Source: Rotaria sordida
Taxonomy: Eukaryota > Rotifera > Eurotatoria > Philodinida > Philodinidae
Direction: 5' to 3'
Length of the DNA: 64,000 nt
Assembly: GCA_905250125.1 (NCBI GenBank)
Contig: CAJNOL010000303.1
Coordinates: 101,870 to 165,869, forward strand
A model generated the notes under the pieces. The model saw only the letters and a program-made list of their open reading frames with translations, was not told the DNA's origin and searched no databases. Shown here one piece after another: positions 39,648-51,800 of this stretch (within the stretch, counting starts at the first letter, position 1; each line of letters begins with the position of its first letter). The translations under genes were made by a program, and so were the position numbers.

Positions 39648-41047
39648 TTAATGGTGATGATGATGATGAGCGTGATGTTTTTGTAAAACAAATGTTGGTT
39701 CGTCTGTATTAACACCATGACATCGTTGCATATGTGTTTTAAGTCCTTGTCGTAATTTAAATTTTTTTGGACAACGTGCACATTCAAAATTTCTTATAGC
39801 TACATGAACAATACTATGATGACGATTTAAATTCGACTTATTTGAAAAATCACGTCCACATAAAAGACAAGGGAATTTTTTTTGATTTAGTTGTTTCGGA
39901 GGTACAATTTCATGTTCATCAATTGTATTTGTTGATGTTGGAGATATTGAAGATGTTTTAAACATTTGTTGATGTTGTTGAGCAAGTAAAGCCGCATGAT
40001 GTGGATTTGAAACAATTGCAATTAATGCTCCTGTTGTTGGATCGATAAATGGTGGTGTAGTTGCTGATGATGATGTTGGTAAAGCTAGAGATTTATATGC
40101 TGAACCAAATGGTAGGTTAGCTAAATCATTATTATTATGACCATTAATACCAGTTGAAAATACACCTGTTCGATGATGTTTAGATGAATGAGAATTAAAT
40201 AAAAGTTTAGGAGAAAGTTTTTCAGTTGATTGAGGTATTGGAGAAACTTAAAAACAACAAAAAGAAAAATTTATAATTAAAATTATGAATGCGTTTGTTT
40301 GTAGGATTATTACTTGATTGTCTTGTGTGATTGAGCAATGAAGACTATAATAGAAGAAACAAAAAAAAACGAAGTTTTCATTAGAAAAAAATGAAGAAGA
40401 ATTTTGTTTTTTGTTTTACTTTATCTTCAATATTAATTTTATGTGCTATTTTAGATTTACGTCGCTTAGCACCAACCAATGTGGTTGTTGATATTACCAG
40501 AGATGATGAATGTCCGTGTCCATTTATTGTAGGTACTGTTCGAGGTTTTTCTTCGCCTTCTTCAGTATCATCATCTTCATTTAATGGGATTTGCTAAGAA
40601 AGAAAAATTGTTATATTACAAAAAGAAAAATAAATAATAAATTACTTGATGATTTATTGAAAAAGAAATAAAATCATTCGTTCGTTGTTGTTTTTGTCCT
40701 TGTAAAATAAGTGCACGTTTATAAAGATTATGTTCAATTTTATTCATAAGTATTTCTTGTTCATTATTAAGTTGTTCAATATGATTTTTAATTTGTTCAA
40801 TTTGTCGTATTGTCTCACAACATCGAAAACATATTGAACGATTATTAATAATTCGATTTTGATTTTTAAGCCATAATTTTTGAAATTTTTTCGATGATGA
40901 AATTAGCCGTTCGATTGATGATATCGAACAACGACTACCATGTCGTCTATTTGATGATGAATAACCAATTGTAGAACTCGTTGTATTTGTATATAGAAGA
41001 GCATAACATAGAGAACATCGACTTGTTGTTATACCATATGTATACAT
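39648..41047 (-). CDS. two-finger C2H2 protein with N-terminal ZAD-like cysteine module
   Basis: Four exons on the minus strand (41047-40646, 40593-40420, 40344-40314, 40246-39648) give 401 residues in phase. The N-terminus holds C11-x2-C14 and C73-x2-C76 spaced as in zinc-finger-associated (ZAD) domains. A basic/amphipathic coiled-coil-like helix (IRQIEQIKNHIEQLNNEQ) follows. The middle is Ser/Asn/His-rich and disordered, with a basic patch (GAKRRKSK) that could be a nuclear signal. Two C2H2 fingers lie near residues 327-378 (FPCLLCGRDFSNKSNLNRHH and FECARCPKKFKLRQGLKTHM). The C-terminus is a His run. Known biology of such proteins points to a DNA-binding transcription factor; ZAD modules usually mediate homodimerisation. 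Whether this is a true ZAD is inference, as sequence between the cysteines is Ser/Asn-rich. Confidence -1.
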
Positions 41048-43163
41048 ATTTAAATGAAGCTTGATTAGTTCAATTTATAGTGGAAAAGTAGGCTACGACC
41101 TTTTTCTTTTTGGTTAGTTTGTTTGTTTGTTTCTTTGTTGCGCTCTGATCTTTCTTTTTTTTCATTCGCACGTGATGGTGCTGATAATTGTCGTCATTGT
41201 CGTTATATATTCATGCTGCTACTCTACTACTGATGATGTTTGTAGAATAGAAAAGCTTCAGGATGATACATTTTCCGTATCGAATATCAAGCAAAAGCGA
41301 CGACTACGCGTGCGCACGCGCTCGCTCGCTCGCTCGATCTTTAGTGTGGTGATGAGAACAACAACAACAGCAACAGCAACAAGATATTTTTCCGATCTCT
41401 TTCTCTTCTTCTCTCAGAGTGACTTGCATAATCTTGGAGTTTTTTTTTGGTTGATACTAGTTGTCGCTTGTACAATTTCCATCATTCTCTTTCTCTATCT
41501 CTCACACAATTCTTTTCTTTACATGTATCATTACATCACTGGACTAACTTTCGTCACTCGCACATATAGACTATCGTTGATATATATGTATGTGTGCCCC
41601 TTGGAAGATTGTTTCTTTCCCAAACTGTATGTATATATGTGTGTGCGCGAACCAGGCGTTCTCTGAAATGAGATGACAAACATTCGAGTCGATCAACATT
41701 TTTTGATAGACCGACGTTCGTTCTTCTAATAGAATACAAGAAGATGAGATGACAAAAGGGTACAATGAAGAAAGAAAATGGATTTTTCTCCTTGGCAGCA
41801 GTCGTAGTTCTATTGATGATGATGATGACGAGCAAGATCACCGCTCGTTTCTTATCATCATCAACAGAAACCAACAAGCAATATAGTGTGCATAATGTAT
41901 AATTGAGTAATGAGTGATGTCTAAATCATCAACTAGAATTTCTCTTTGTCTTACGAAATAAAAATAGATGAATGGATGAGTGGGTGTAAAAAAAAAGAGA
42001 AGAAAGTCTCATGCTTAACTCTTCTCATCTTATATACGTAGATGATTTTTATATATTATCGTACAAATGATTTGTTTTAAAATGTATATGAATTTTTTTT
42101 TGTATTAAGAAAAAATAACAAGATATTAATTAGTTAATTAATTGATTTCATTGAAATAAAAAAATTTAATATTTCAAAACAATTTTATTTTTAGTTAAAT
42201 ATCTACGCCATTTATCCATTATGTTAATTTGGTTAACTTTTCATATGACATAGAGAATGCCATCACTGTCCCATCGTTCTCTTTTTTTAGTACAGTTGAT
42301 TGGATTACTCTTCTGACTGCTTTCACCATTCAAGGTTTGACGGAGCATGCATCCATAAACATCTTCGCCTCGCTCTTTTCTCGTCATCACCCGTCGACGA
42401 TAGATACCATCAAGCAGAGATAACAGGCATGTAAGAGCAAGAGAGAGAGGAAAAAGAAGAAGAAGACAAAAAGTGTGAGATGTACATGCATTACTCGAGA
42501 TGCGTATGTGTGTGTGTCGCAGCATCGGTATATTGAAAAAAAGCAGCAGCAGTAACAACAACAGTAATATCAGTAATAGCCTTCCATTATTGGATGTCTT
42601 CTCTTTTTCTTCTTTTTTTGCGTTCGAGCGCGATGTACTATGTACGTGTTTCCTCGTCTTATATGCACAACGATGATTGACATCACCCATGAGCAGCGGC
42701 AGCCGCTCGGATATGGCGACGTTAAGAATAGATACAGAAAAAAGATGGGTAAAAAAGGAGGGATGGATGGTTGGGGTGACTTTTGAAGGAGACATCTCTA
42801 CATTATATTGCAACGACAAGAAAGAGTAGAAGAATGTTGCCATTTGCGTTTCAAGTGACTGACGCGCACACGTAATATAACTATCATCATCATCATCCTT
42901 CCAATAGAAGAAGTAGTTCTAGCAAAAAAAAAGTCAAGGAAGAGAAAAACGAAGCAATATGTACATATGCTGTGAAGAGAATGATTTTTTTTGTTGCCTA
43001 CAGCTAAAAAATCTAAATAATTTGAACAAATGATTAATATATTTTCAATTTTATCCAGTGTTTTTTTAATCATAAATAATATATAAAAGAAAAAAAGATC
43101 TGATATATTCAGTTTATAAAGCAAAAATAAAACTCTATTTGAGATAAAAGGAAAAAAGTAGTG
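41048..43163. other. intergenic/promoter region upstream of the zinc-finger gene
   Basis: No gene called. A CpG-rich patch with CGCTCG repeats lies near 41305-41335, and CAA/CAG trinucleotide runs near 41360. Long overlapping open frames on both strands (for example 41127-41666 plus and 42241-42843 minus) are low-complexity, with homopolymer Leu/Ile and Thr runs, and are not supported as genes. The region likely holds 5' UTR/promoter of the minus-strand zinc-finger gene and 3' UTR of the next gene. Confidence -1.
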
Positions 43164-46100
43164 TTATGCCGATGATGCACTTGAGCTGGACATGATCGGT
43201 GGTATTCGAGCAAGTCGATGTAATTTAGGAATTTGTGAATCTTGTTCATTATTATCATTATCATTGTAATCTTTTGTTTTACGTAATAAATCATTTGCTG
43301 CTTGAAGTATAGCAAGATCACCTCGTCGAGCAATTGGTTTCAATGGACGATTTTCATCATAAAAATTCGTATATTTTGACATTCCAGTCTATTAAATATA
43401 TATATAAATATATATTTTGTGCCGAAGTTATACTTTTTGTTCAAGTTATTAAATATAATCTAGACAATAAATAATCATCATTCAATTGATGATATTATAA
43501 AGAAAATGTATAATTCGAGTCAATTTTTTAAGAATAAATAAATAATGTAGACATTATTGAGAATTAGAAGCTTTTCGAAGTACTTGTTTTTTAATATCTC
43601 AAAAGATTTTTTGAAAATTTCGACATTTATTTGACCATCTAATAGAAAAAATGAGGATAAAGATTTCATTGTGATCTGCTATATAATATCGAAAGAGAGA
43701 AGTTTTGACATTTGGATAAATCTAATAAATTAAAAAAATGAATTTCAGAAGTCTATTGACTTTTCAGGTCACATGTCATTGTCACTTTCTTATCTACTAA
43801 TTATAAACTCATTAAGCTTCCCATGTCAACTTGATGTATTCTTTTAAGCATTGTAGTGGTTTCTTCTGTGCAGCGTTGATATAAAAATAAAGATAAGCAA
43901 TTTTATTCATATGTAAACAATTTTTTAGATTAACGATCAGTTTGAGTCTTATTTTAAAATTAGAACACTGAACTTTAAGAGTCGATTTCATCAATTGCAG
44001 AACATTATGTCATCTGAACTCTTATCACACTTAACTGTACATTATTAAAATGGAAAAATTAACTAGAATTATACATTTTGTTTATAATATCATCAATTAA
44101 ATGATTATTATTTGTTGTGTAGATGATGTTTAATAATTTCGACACGATATATATATGATAAAAAGAAAACTAATGAAATTATTTACTTGATATCGTCGAG
44201 GATCACCTTTTTTTAATTTCGCATCTTCATATAAGACGCCAGGTACTGGTTGAATAAGGTCACCAACATCACTTGAATGCTCAGGAAGCACTAAAAGATT
44301 AAAAAACAAATCAATTGTAAGATGATAGAAGAGTATTTAACAACAACGCATTTTTTTATTATGTTGGTAAGAAATTAGTTCCATTTTAGATAGTGATTTT
44401 AACACTCAATGAAGTTTTCTATTTAATTGTGATGACAAGATTTCTAAAAACCTACTATGCTCAGTTTTATTTAGAAATCTTGCCATCATGATTGGATCGA
44501 AAATTCCATTGACTATTTAAGACACTATCTGTATTCAAGCTAATTGGTTAACATTATTGAGGAAAAAAAAAGTTAAAATAAACAAACCAAGCTTAATAGG
44601 AGTAAATTTTGGTTCTGATTGAGAAAGTTTCATTTGTTTTGATGGTTTAGGTAATGGTCGTGTTTCAATAGCAACTTTTCTTGGTTTAACAATATCACAT
44701 TTAACACGAATACTATATAAATAATTTAGAATTCTAGAATAAAAAAATCTTTAAATTTATCAAACTTTTTTGGTGCAAGTTTATCTGGATCAATTTTAGC
44801 TATAGAAATAACATTTCCATAATCATCAAGTTCAAGTTCTCGATAACCAGGTGGTCGATTTAAAATACTCTAGAATTACTCAATGAAAAACAAAACACAT
44901 TTTCAATTCAAAAACAAAACATACTTTGAGCATTGAATGAGCAGCAATTGGTGCTTTAGAAATAACTTCTTCAATATGTTGATCATCGAATAATTTCGAT
45001 TCAATTTTTTTCATACTCTTCGTTGTTGTTGTTCCAGTCATATTTGTACTTGATGCAAGTGCATCAGAACCAAGTTGTGATGATATCTTTGGTGCCATTA
45101 TACGTCGTTGTTTTGTTGTCGTTGTTGTTGTTGTTGCTGGTGTTACATTAGCTGATGAACTACTTGTTGGAATTTGTACTGAATAGAATAGACCAGATAA
45201 TGGTTCAAGCTAAAGAAAAACGATCTATAGAAAACATTTTTTTTGGTTTCAATTTTTAACCTTAGGTGGTTGATTTTGAATAACAAGTATATCGTGATTA
45301 TATGGTTTTCTTTCAAAAGATAATCGATGAATATTTTGTTCAATTGGAGATTCTTTTCGAGTTAAAGTATGATCGTCAATGTTATCTTTAATAGATTGTT
45401 CAGACTTGTTTTGTTGATCAGTATGATGAATTTTCAAAGGTCGTTTAGTTTGAGTAGTAGAATCAATTGAACTATTAACTGATGACCTGCTCGACGAAGA
45501 ACGTCTTATTTCATTAATATCTTCTGGTGTTTGAATATCTGCTGGAGCTGAAGGTGAACGTTGAGCATCTAATATCGGTGATTGTACAATACTAAATTAA
45601 AAATATTATTAATAATGTTAAAAAATCGATTGAAAATACAAAAGAAAAACCTTTGAGGATGTTCTTCGCGACAAGCAGGTACAACACCTTCACCCCAATT
45701 ATCCATTGAACATGGAATAGGTTCTACAAAAGAAAAAACCAATGAAACGAAAAATTGAATAGAACTAATCATTTATATTTATTTTACCATCATCTTCTTT
45801 CCAAAAATTACCATTAGTTGGTTTTGGTTCATCTCGTTCTAAGAATGCCCACTATACAAAAAACAAAATAGATCAAAAGAAAAATATTTTTCAAATATTT
45901 GATTTACTTGAATAACATTTGATAAAGCATTTTCTGTCATCATTAATGTAAATGGTAATAACTGTCTACGAATATATATTTGTTGAATTTGTTTTGACGT
46001 TTCTGTCCATATACTATCAAATGTATCAGCAATAAAATCTTCTGTATCATCATTTTCTAATAATGATATCCAATCATTTTCATTAAATTTACCAGGTACA

Positions 46101-46213
46101 ATTTCCAATATATTTGTTGGTTGTTTATCACCTTTTAATTGATCTTTTCCAGGTGTTTTAACAGTTGATTTAGCTGGTGGACGTCCCGGTTTTGCAGCAG
46201 CTCGTGTTGCCAT
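43164..46213 (-). CDS. C2orf81-like: C2orf81 family protein, nine exons
   Basis: Exons on the minus strand: 46213-45908, 45851-45788, 45723-45651, 45591-45261, 45209-44925, 44869-44766, 44712-44588, 44290-44187, 43388-43164. All are GT-AG and in phase, giving 538 residues. The best conserved part is N-terminal: after a basic Pro/Lys-rich start, residues about 36-110 contain IVPGKFNENDWISL, an acidic DTEDFIAD segment, IQQIYIRRQLLPFTL and a WAFLERDE motif. This matches the order I recall for vertebrate C2orf81 (IVPGRLSE.EW, CIPFTI, EWRFLARDE), followed by a D-W-G-x-G-V/SVP stretch. Exons 6-7 carry a second family-like segment (KIDPDKLAP then ETRPLP). The centre is Ser/Thr-rich and disordered. 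Function of the family is not established. The last exon joins across a ~800-base intron in phase but has no recognised family motif, so it is the least certain. Confidence -1.
44387..44531. mobile_element. ~145 bp MITE-like foldback in a C2orf81-like intron
   Basis: The left half from TAGATAGTGATTTTAA to ACAAGATTTCTAAA pairs with the right half from TTTAGAAATCTTGCC to TTAAGACACTATCT, with the centre near 44460. It lies wholly inside the intron between exons 7 and 8. Confidence -1.
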
Positions 46214-46374
46214 TTTTTAGCAATCGAACAGAACTGATAATCAGTCAAAATTCTCGTTTGAATGGCCATTAAAGAAATGTTTTCCTAGACAACCTTGAGC
46301 TATTGATAAAATATTTTGGAAGTGACATCTTTTTTGTTTAATGTTGTAGATGGATGTAGATGTTGATTAGTTTA

Positions 46375-47840
46375 TTTCGATCAAAGAATGGGAGGCAAAT
46401 AAGCTATTAATCTTGAGCCACAGAATCTTTCAAGTTACTTTATTGGTGATTTTATGCATAGAAACGGGACGAATCTTTTTGTAATAAATTGAAATAAAAT
46501 TTCACAAAGTAGAAGTCACTTCGAGAGTAGAATATTCACAAAAAATTATTATATATTTATTAAGTTCCTGTTTGTTCACTATTAGCCTAAAATATAGAAT
46601 CTTTTGGCAATGTAACATGTTCATTTCACATTGGTTACAAAGAATATTTAATTCTGTGTCGTTTCACATAAGAGCTACTATTATTTCATTACACAAATCA
46701 GTCATGAAAAATACTATTCTTCTATCTAGCATGAATCAATAGCTCACGATTGAATGATAGTTAAAGTTTTTTGACATATTTTCCCATTCGAGTCACTCTC
46801 TATTATACATCATTCGATAGAATAAAGTCAGAGTTACACAATGATATATAATTCATTCGATTTAGGCTTAGTCCAAAATACATAAAATGCTTAGGCGATG
46901 TTCGAAGATGCGAAAAGAACACTTTTTTACTTGATTCTGAACATATTTTATGAGAATAAGTAGACTCTTGATAAAAATGAATAGTATATTTGAAATCAGT
47001 ATGAAAAACTAAATTGATCTATATAGTTTTGAAAACCTTTCGAATACTTTTATTTTTATTCAAAAATTTAGGTAAGGTTCCTCTCAGGGATAGATAAAAA
47101 AATGAAATTGATTGCAAAATTGTTGTTACTAATTAATCTATTGTTCTTATGAATTTCCTTAACTTTACTGAGATGCACAATTTGTTTTTTCCAGTCAGAT
47201 AGGTGTTTCTATGGAGTTAATTTTTCGCCTATCCCTAAGAGGAACCGCAGCTAAATTTTTGAACGAAAATAAAAATACTCGCAAGATTTTCAAAACTATA
47301 TTGATCGATGCAGTTTTTCATATTGATTTCAAATATACTATTCATTTTTATCAAGAGTCTACTTCTTCTCATAAAATATGTTCAGAATCAAGTAAAAAAG
47401 TGTTCTTTTCGCATCTCCGAACATCGCATACACACTTGATATATTTTGGACTAAGCATGAATCGAATGAATTATATATCATTGTGTAACTCTGACGTTAT
47501 TCTATCAAATGATGTATAAGAGAGAGTAGATTGCCTAGGAAAATATATCAATTGTAATGAAATAATAGTAACTCTTATATGAAACGATACATTTTGGTAG
47601 GTTACCAAAAACTTCTACGTTTTGGACTAATGCTCAACAAACAGGAGCTTAATTAATGTCGAATAATTTTTTGTGAATATTCTAGGCTCAAAGTGACCTC
47701 CACTTTGTAGAATTTTATTGGAATTTATTACCAAAAGATTTGACATATTTCTCTGCATAAAATCTCTAATAAAGTTGCTTAAAATATTCTCTGACCCGAA
47801 ATCAATAGCTTATACAACCTCCTTCTTTGAAGTTTTTTCA
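46375..47840. mobile_element. ~1.46 kb foldback element, family A
   Basis: Imperfect inverted repeat centred near 47107 with arms of about 700 bases. Outer blocks AAGCTATT (near 46401) and AATAGCTT (near 47804) pair; so do GAATATTCACAAAAAATTAT (46530) and its complement near 47667-47686, and the inner blocks around 46990-47090 and 47220-47330. The centre (a CCCTNAGAGGAACC-like stretch followed by GAACGAAAATAAAA) resembles the centre of the perlecan-intron element, which is why I place both in one family. No transposase. A 102-residue open frame in the right arm is a by-product. Confidence -1.
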
Positions 47841-48139
47841 AATTTAGTAAAAATTATCTTTAGTTAAAACATGAATCATTTCATAGTTCAACTGCTGAGA
47901 TAAGCACCAATCAATGCGACACATTCCTTGACTTAAATTTTTTTCGTGTGTTGTTATTTTAACTATATCTGTCATTACAATAGAACATACAAATAAATTT
48001 CTCAAAGATGTGCATCGTTCGCACTCTAACAGCAAGTACGACTCATTTTTGGGTAGTCACGTCGCCGAACGCAATATGCAGCGCGGTGACTGAACAACCG
48101 TTCTGTCCGTGCCTCTCTTTTTAGTTGTCCGCTTGGTGG

Positions 48140-48480
48140 TCGCACCTTAAAAAAAGAGCATAAAGAAACCATGCAAATAAACATAAATTAAAATTAAAAG
48201 AGTTGCAAGGAAGTTGGCATGTTTTTATATTTCTTTTTATTTTGAGATCTTCATAAAATTGAAACATTGAACAACCTGCTTTTTTATTATGTACTTGACG
48301 AAGAAGTGATCATGGATATTCTCCTAAGCAGTATTCGTATAGAAATTTCATACGAACACTATTGTATGTTTTTCACTTTTATATTTGCATGTGGATTTTT
48401 TTTTATAAGTGATATACTGCTTTTAAGAATATTCTGTATCAGTGCTTTCATAAAGTGATACAAAGAAAAATAAATATTTC
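48140..48480. repeat. duplicated 3' flank of glycosyltransferase gene A
   Basis: This stretch, with a block ACTTGACGAAGAAGTGATC and TAGAAATTTCATACGAACAC, matches 53860-54090. It shows that the tandem duplication of the glycosyltransferase genes carried flanking DNA. Confidence -1.
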
Positions 48481-48888
48481 TCGTGAATAGTTGTTTTAAA
48501 TGAATAGAAGAGATTTTACATAGAATTCTATTTTCGAGAAATTCGTCTTTTACATCGGCATGTCATTAATAAAGTATCTTTACAAAGTTTAGTGATTTTA
48601 TTTTCTAAACATTTGTAATTCGTTCTAAAAGCTTTTCATGAAACTGACACATAAATTGTCTTAATCTGATAAGTATCTTTCAAAATATTTTCATGTATGT
48701 TTAACTTGAAATTCAACGTTTAAATTTATAAGACAAGTTCATCAAATATCGTATGCATCGAGACAATCGACATCAATTAATAGAAATGCGTCTTATAAAT
48801 AGGAAAAAATTTTATTAAAATAGCAAAAATAAATGATTTGATTCTTTTCTCTCACCAAAAACAAAAAACAATTCATAAAAAAAAATAA

Positions 48889-51800
48889 TTAACAATAATT
48901 CCATTCTGGATGATCTTTTGGACGGCATTCTTTTGGACATTCACCAAAAGGTATTTTTCCATCACCACAACAAGGTCGTGGACAACCTATAAAACAATTT
49001 GTTTCATTTGCAGATGGACGTTGTGTTGGAAATGGTTCTGAATTTTTACCATAACTTTTTTTACAAAGAAAACTATCATGAGCAATGACATTGGAATTTG
49101 CTTGTGGCCATACTTCACGGGAAAGAAATGTTTGATCATTGATACCATGATAACGTTTTATTAGATTTCGATCATGAATTCTATTATGTATGAGACGAGA
49201 TATTGTTGGATTAAGTGAAGGTCGAAAACCCCACATTCCACCAAGCATAGGTACTGCATGATATGGATGATCACGCATAGTATGAAATGATTTATTGGAA
49301 GCAAGCCATGCATTAACAGCTGCACGTTCACGTTGTGTTAATGCTGAATCAAGATCACGGCTCATCACTTGAACAATAAAAAGAAAGAAGTATGAAATTC
49401 TAATAATAGTTTATCAAACAAAATGGAATTATTAAAGAAATAAATGTCGTTAACAATCATATTTCAAATTTTATAAATTCGATGTAATGTCGAATACATA
49501 TTATTTGTTACAAATTGTGGTTCTTTGAATCAATCGCTAAATCATATCCACATTTGTCGATAATCAAACTATGGAAATCAATCCTAACTGATATCCACAT
49601 CCACACCTTTTACATATATCTAGCGTAGAAAAGAAGAACCAATCAATCGTCAGATGATTGACACTGATCATTTTCCTTCAATTTAATCATTTTTGTTTCT
49701 CATTATTTTTTATTGAGACAACACCGACACTCTTCTTAAAGATTATTCAAGACATTATGTATTACATAAGAGTCTAACTACTATGATTGAGAAAACCTCT
49801 GAGTAAAACCATGATTTCTCTGTAAAAATTTTTCCGTGGAAAATAGCACTACGAAAAAAAATTGAAATATCATTGCTTCGGGTTGTATCATAATACAATA
49901 TTATCGTCCACTGAATATCCGTTATTCATTAGTTGTATAACACTTTTATTATTATATTTATTGCTAGTTTCCTCTTGATTAATAGCAGTTTAACCAACAT
50001 AGTGAGTAAATGTCTTTATTCTATTTGTTATATGAAAACAACTATCTAATTACTAGAATATCCACTAAAAACTTAAAGAACTTAGTGATCATTCTACTTC
50101 GGTATAATAATTACACTTTTCTAGCCTACGACAAGATACCTTGAACGATTATAACGATAAAAGACGCACAGGTGCCGACTGTCAAAACATGTGCTTTTTG
50201 TGTCCAAAAAAAACACAAAAAAGCTATTCTTAACAATTCAAAATACATTCTCGGTGACTAGATTTATTACAAAATCTTTTGATAATAGTTTCTAATTTGT
50301 ATTTCTTAATAGGGTCTCCTACTTCAGCACGTGAAAAATTCCTAAATTAGAATTCCTACTTGGTCACCCAAATCGATCATAACTGTTAGATTGTCTACCA
50401 ATGGGAATATTATTTAGGAATTGATTCAGCAAACTACAATTTGTGGCAAATGATAATCTACCGTAATATTGTCTTCAGTATTCGTCCAATCTTTCATTCA
50501 ATCAAATTTTTAAAAGCTTTATTTTCTATGAAAAACGACGTTTTTGGATATTTTACAGTATACTCAAAGGATGCATACAGTAAAATACTAATTGCTATTT
50601 TTTTTAACATTAATGGTTTAAATTTACATGAAATTTCATTTTCATCTTAGTCTAATTCTGTTTTTCATATCTTTGTTCTGATGAGGAAACTACCCGAAGT
50701 GATACCTACCGTTGGAGCTCATATTGAATTCACAAGGAGATCTCGGTAAGACCAGCAGTGGACCATTGGACCAGTCGATGGGGAAAGCTGTTCCACTTTA
50801 TGGGGAAATGCTTTACCCCATATAAAGCCATACATATCATAGTGGCGGAGCCAGGGGTGGGCTAGGGGGGCTCAGTCCTCCCCTCCAGAAACCTTTGAGC
50901 CCCCCCTCCCAGGAAAATTTTAAAACCATGTATTTTCTTTGAAAACGGGGGCTCAGAGGTGCCTTAGAGGGGGCTGAGCCTCTCCCAGCTCAAAATCCTG
51001 GCTCGGCCACTAACATATCAAGGAAAAAAAGAAAGAAAGAATAAAAAAAAATATATATCTATACATATAATCTATTATATAACATTGTACGTATGCTTGA
51101 ATTTCAAGCACTAGGAATCTGCACCAATCACAAATATTCCGATTCATGACGACTAATTATATTTCTACTCTGCGAAATATACTTTCACCAGATGCTCATT
51201 AAAAAGAATCTCGTCTATATCTGCTAGAAGATGTTCTTAAGATAAAGAAAAAATTCTTTCATCTCTTTGAATATTTTTCATTTCTTCTTATTAGTAGAAA
51301 AATGGATGAAGCACTCTGCAGAAATATTTTAATCATTTCTGCTAGTAAAAACCGATATCTACTACAAGATCGTCTTAAGACACACTCTAAGACTTTCAGA
51401 CTTCTTGTGACTGGAGACATTACCCAGCACTTCTCCCTCTCATATAACCATTTCTAAAAGAAAAACTTCATATTTCCTAGGAGTAGCCTTTAAGTTAAAA
51501 AATTAAATTAAACCTTTCTCTTCAAGTCTTTAAAACTTCTCCTTCTAAATGGAGATATAGATGAAATACTTCCCCTTAAAAAATAATCATTTCTAATAGA
51601 AAAAATCGATTTCTACTAGAAACATGCCCTAAGATGGAAAAAGTAAAATGATCCATTTCTCCCACGACATGATTGGCTTCCGCTCGTAAATGGAGATATG
51701 AATGAAGTATTTCCCATTAAAAAATAATCATTTCTAATAGAAAAAATCCATTTCTACTAGAAACATGCCCTAGGATGAGAAAAGTAAAATGATCCATTTC

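Larger units (their letters stand above)
46214..48888. other. intergenic, mostly a foldback element
   Basis: The first ~160 bases are the likely promoter/5' UTR of the C2orf81-like gene. Most of the rest is the family A foldback. A short GC-richer patch lies near 48050-48145. The part after 48140 is the 3' flank duplicated between the two glycosyltransferase genes. AATAAA on the minus strand (48811-48816) probably ends the glycosyltransferase gene at 48889. Confidence -1.

Noticed and set aside
41305-41335. CGCTCG repeat as a CpG island
   Set aside because: Only about 30 bases long; a simple tetranucleotide repeat in a somewhat GC-richer stretch, not an island.
41127-41666. 179-residue plus-strand open frame upstream of the zinc-finger gene
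   Set aside because: Overlaps open frames on the other strand, is rich in homopolymeric Val/Ile/Leu and Thr stretches from simple repeats, and shows no domain or splice context.
42241-42843. 200-residue minus-strand open frame
   Set aside because: Contains a poly-Leu run from a trinucleotide repeat and repeat-derived stretches; no recognisable motifs. Probably noncoding 5' or 3' flank.
47211-47519. 102-residue open frame
   Set aside because: Lies inside the right arm of a 1.46 kb palindrome, and its composition reflects the repeat.
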